Positions 6,667 to 7,381 of a stretch of 7,381 nucleotides of DNA are shown piece after piece (position 1 is the first letter of the stretch; each line of letters starts with the position of its first letter). The position numbers were made by a program, and so were the translations under genes. This DNA is from Treponema sp. (GTDB taxonomy: Bacteria; Spirochaetota; Spirochaetia; Treponematales; Treponemataceae). The notes beneath the pieces were generated by a model. That model saw nothing but the letters and a program-made list of their open reading frames with translations. It searched no databases and was not told the DNA's origin. The stretch is from positions 1 through 7,381 of the forward strand of contig JAGABO010000136.1 in assembly GCA_017614655.1 (NCBI GenBank). Direction: 5' to 3'.

Positions 6667-7089
6667 TTAAATAAATTCTTTTCCCTGCGGATCTTCGCCG
6701 TATTTATCTATAACACCGTCAAAAAGAAAAATCTCGATGGCGTCAAAAAACGGTAAATCCTTGTAGGTGACGCTGTAAGAAATATCTCCAAGTTCTTCCG
6801 GAAGCGAAAGACCTATATAAGATTTCCTGCTTACATCAACCTTGTTTGAATCTGTATCAAAAAATCCCTTAAGGTGAAAAACTCCGAGAGTATCTTTAAT
6901 TATAAACTTTTCATCTTTTTCTTTAAGAAGATAAACCTTTACGTCAAAATCAGAATACTTTGTGTTGTTAATTATCCTTATCTGATTATAACTGTCTTCC
7001 GGACCTTCAACTTTTATTCTGATGCTTTCGGCCGTGAGTACCGAAGCCAGAGATAAAGCGAATAAAACAGAAAGAAGATATTTTTTCAT
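6667..7089 (-). CDS. small secreted protein of unknown function
   Basis: A 140-residue protein I do not recognise. It begins with a clear signal peptide: MKKYLLSVLF, a hydrophobic core, and likely cleavage after Ala20 (LTA before ES). This leaves about 120 mature residues, exported to the periplasm or beyond. There is no lipobox cysteine, in fact no cysteine at all, and no further membrane segment. The mature part alternates polar and hydrophobic residues as expected of a beta-sandwich, e.g. NQIRIINNTKYSDFDVKVYLL (35-55), SYIGLSLPEEL (90-100) and ISYSVTYKDL (103-112). It ends in a charged tail rich in Asp, Glu and Lys. The start is well supported: GGGAGG (7096-7101, - strand) lies six bases before the ATG. 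It may be read through from the flavoprotein gene upstream, but two hairpins lie between them. It ends at the shared two-way terminator. A domain search could reveal a family; none is claimed here. Confidence 0.8.
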   Translation of the reverse strand: MKKYLLSVLFALSLASVLTAESIRIKVEGPEDSYNQIRIINNTKYSDFDVKVYLLKEKDEKFIIKDTLGVFHLKGFFDTDSNKVDVSRKSYIGLSLPEELGDISYSVTYKDLPFFDAIEIFLFDGVIDKYGEDPQGKEFI

Positions 7090-7105
7090 TTAAGGCCTCC
7101 CTGGT

Positions 7106-7133
7106 ACGAGTTTTGACGAAAGTCAAAACTCGT
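7106..7133. repeat. perfect 12-bp inverted repeat with GAAA loop
   Basis: ACGAGTTTTGAC (7106-7117) and GTCAAAACTCGT (7122-7133) are exact reverse complements around a four-base GAAA. In the - direction of the flanking genes the hairpin lies four bases upstream of the GGGAGG ribosome site of the small secreted-protein gene, and no T-tract follows it. It is therefore more likely an mRNA leader or processing structure, or a dispersed intergenic repeat, than an intrinsic terminator. Confidence 0.75.
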
Positions 7134-7159
7134 TAAAATAGAATCACATTTCGATTCTA
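7134..7159 (-). terminator. hairpin at the flavoprotein stop codon, possible terminator
   Basis: On the - strand TAGAATC pairs with GATTCTA across a seven-base loop (7139-7159), followed by TTTTA. The first three bases of the stem are the TAG stop codon of the flavoprotein gene. The stem is short with only two G:C pairs and the T-tract is only four long, so termination would be partial at best. It lies five bases from the 12-bp inverted repeat, and the two may form one element. Confidence 0.4.
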
Positions 7160-7381
7160 CAATGTAGCTCCAGGAATTTCTTTCTCGAACTCTTTGTTTC
7201 CGTGTGTATAGCGCGGGAGAACTTTTGGAGAAACTGCATCGCCTTCAATCTTTGCAGCAGCCCTTTCTTTCTCGAATGCTTTTACGTGGTCAAGATTCAT
7301 CTTGTCAGAAAGCTTAATGTTCTTGAACATCTTTCCGGCTTCGATTCCGGCTTCACGTCCGAATACAACTACATCAAGAAG
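7157..7381 (-). CDS. FAD-dependent oxidoreductase, fumarate-reductase/succinate-dehydrogenase type, C-terminal end (partial)
   Basis: The frame is open from the window edge to TAG at 7157-7159, giving the last 74 residues. The first visible segment, LLDVVVFGREAGIEAG, resembles the (N)SLLDVVVFGRAAG stretch near the FAD site of fumarate reductase, succinate dehydrogenase and related flavoproteins. The rest is highly charged (KMFKNIKLSDKMNLDHVKAF and on) and ends in EKEIPGATL. Only some 65 residues follow the FGR motif. That is far fewer than in classical FrdA/SdhA, which carry a long C-terminal domain, so a shorter flavocytochrome-like or stand-alone flavoprotein is more likely. In a fermentative anaerobe it might reduce fumarate or a similar acceptor; this is inference. 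The gene continues to the right beyond the window, so start, full domain content and export signal cannot be judged. Confidence 0.6.
   Translation of the reverse strand, partial: LLDVVVFGREAGIEAGKMFKNIKLSDKMNLDHVKAFEKERAAAKIEGDAVSPKVLPRYTHGNKEFEKEIPGATL

Noticed and set aside
6874..7056. A 60-codon open frame on the + strand
   Set aside because: It is antisense to the secreted-protein gene, which has a signal peptide and a good ribosome site.
7135..7162. Possible - strand promoter TTGTAG / TATTTT ahead of the small secreted-protein gene
   Set aside because: The matches are poor and the elements lie within the end of the flavoprotein gene and the hairpin.

Overview
The window reads as ordinary chromosomal DNA from an AT-rich, Gram-negative-type bacterium. 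A spirochete of the genus Treponema is my best guess. That rests on protein style: a YfbK-type von Willebrand lipoprotein, a membrane-embedded LuxR-type regulator, small secreted orphans, and a fermentative flavoprotein of fumarate-reductase type. There is no rRNA or other decisive marker, so the genus is an inference. Nothing resembles an insertion sequence, phage, CRISPR array or RNA gene. Coding density is high, and no gap between genes exceeds about 130 bases.

Left part (1-3229, + strand): a tightly packed dTDP-L-rhamnose operon in the order rfbA (5' end outside the window), rfbC, rfbB, rfbD. The gaps are 1, 19 and 8 bases. The four enzymes convert glucose-1-phosphate and dTTP into dTDP-L-rhamnose for surface polysaccharide. 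All visible catalytic motifs are intact. RfbB is a long form of the family.

Middle part (3302-4930, - strand): a two-gene unit. The upstream gene encodes an integral membrane protein with about six membrane segments and a C-terminal LuxR-type helix-turn-helix. It is followed 9 bases later by a radical SAM protein of the SplB/Rv2578c kind. The regulator gene has a perfect TATAAT box so close to its ATG that its mRNA may be leaderless.

Divergently from it (5060-6586, + strand) lies a YfbK-like lipoprotein with an intact metal-binding von Willebrand A domain. The intergenic region holds a perfect 18-base dyad, ATATTACCTTGGTAATAT. It overlaps the probable -35 of the regulator and lies upstream of the lipoprotein promoter. 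The most interesting hypothesis in the window is a small sensory switch made of this membrane regulator, the dyad and the surface lipoprotein.

Right part (6587-7381, - strand): a strong two-way terminator separates the lipoprotein gene from a converging gene for a small secreted protein of unknown function. Upstream of that gene are two adjacent perfect hairpins, then the C-terminal end of a FAD-dependent oxidoreductase. The first of those hairpins begins exactly at the oxidoreductase stop codon.
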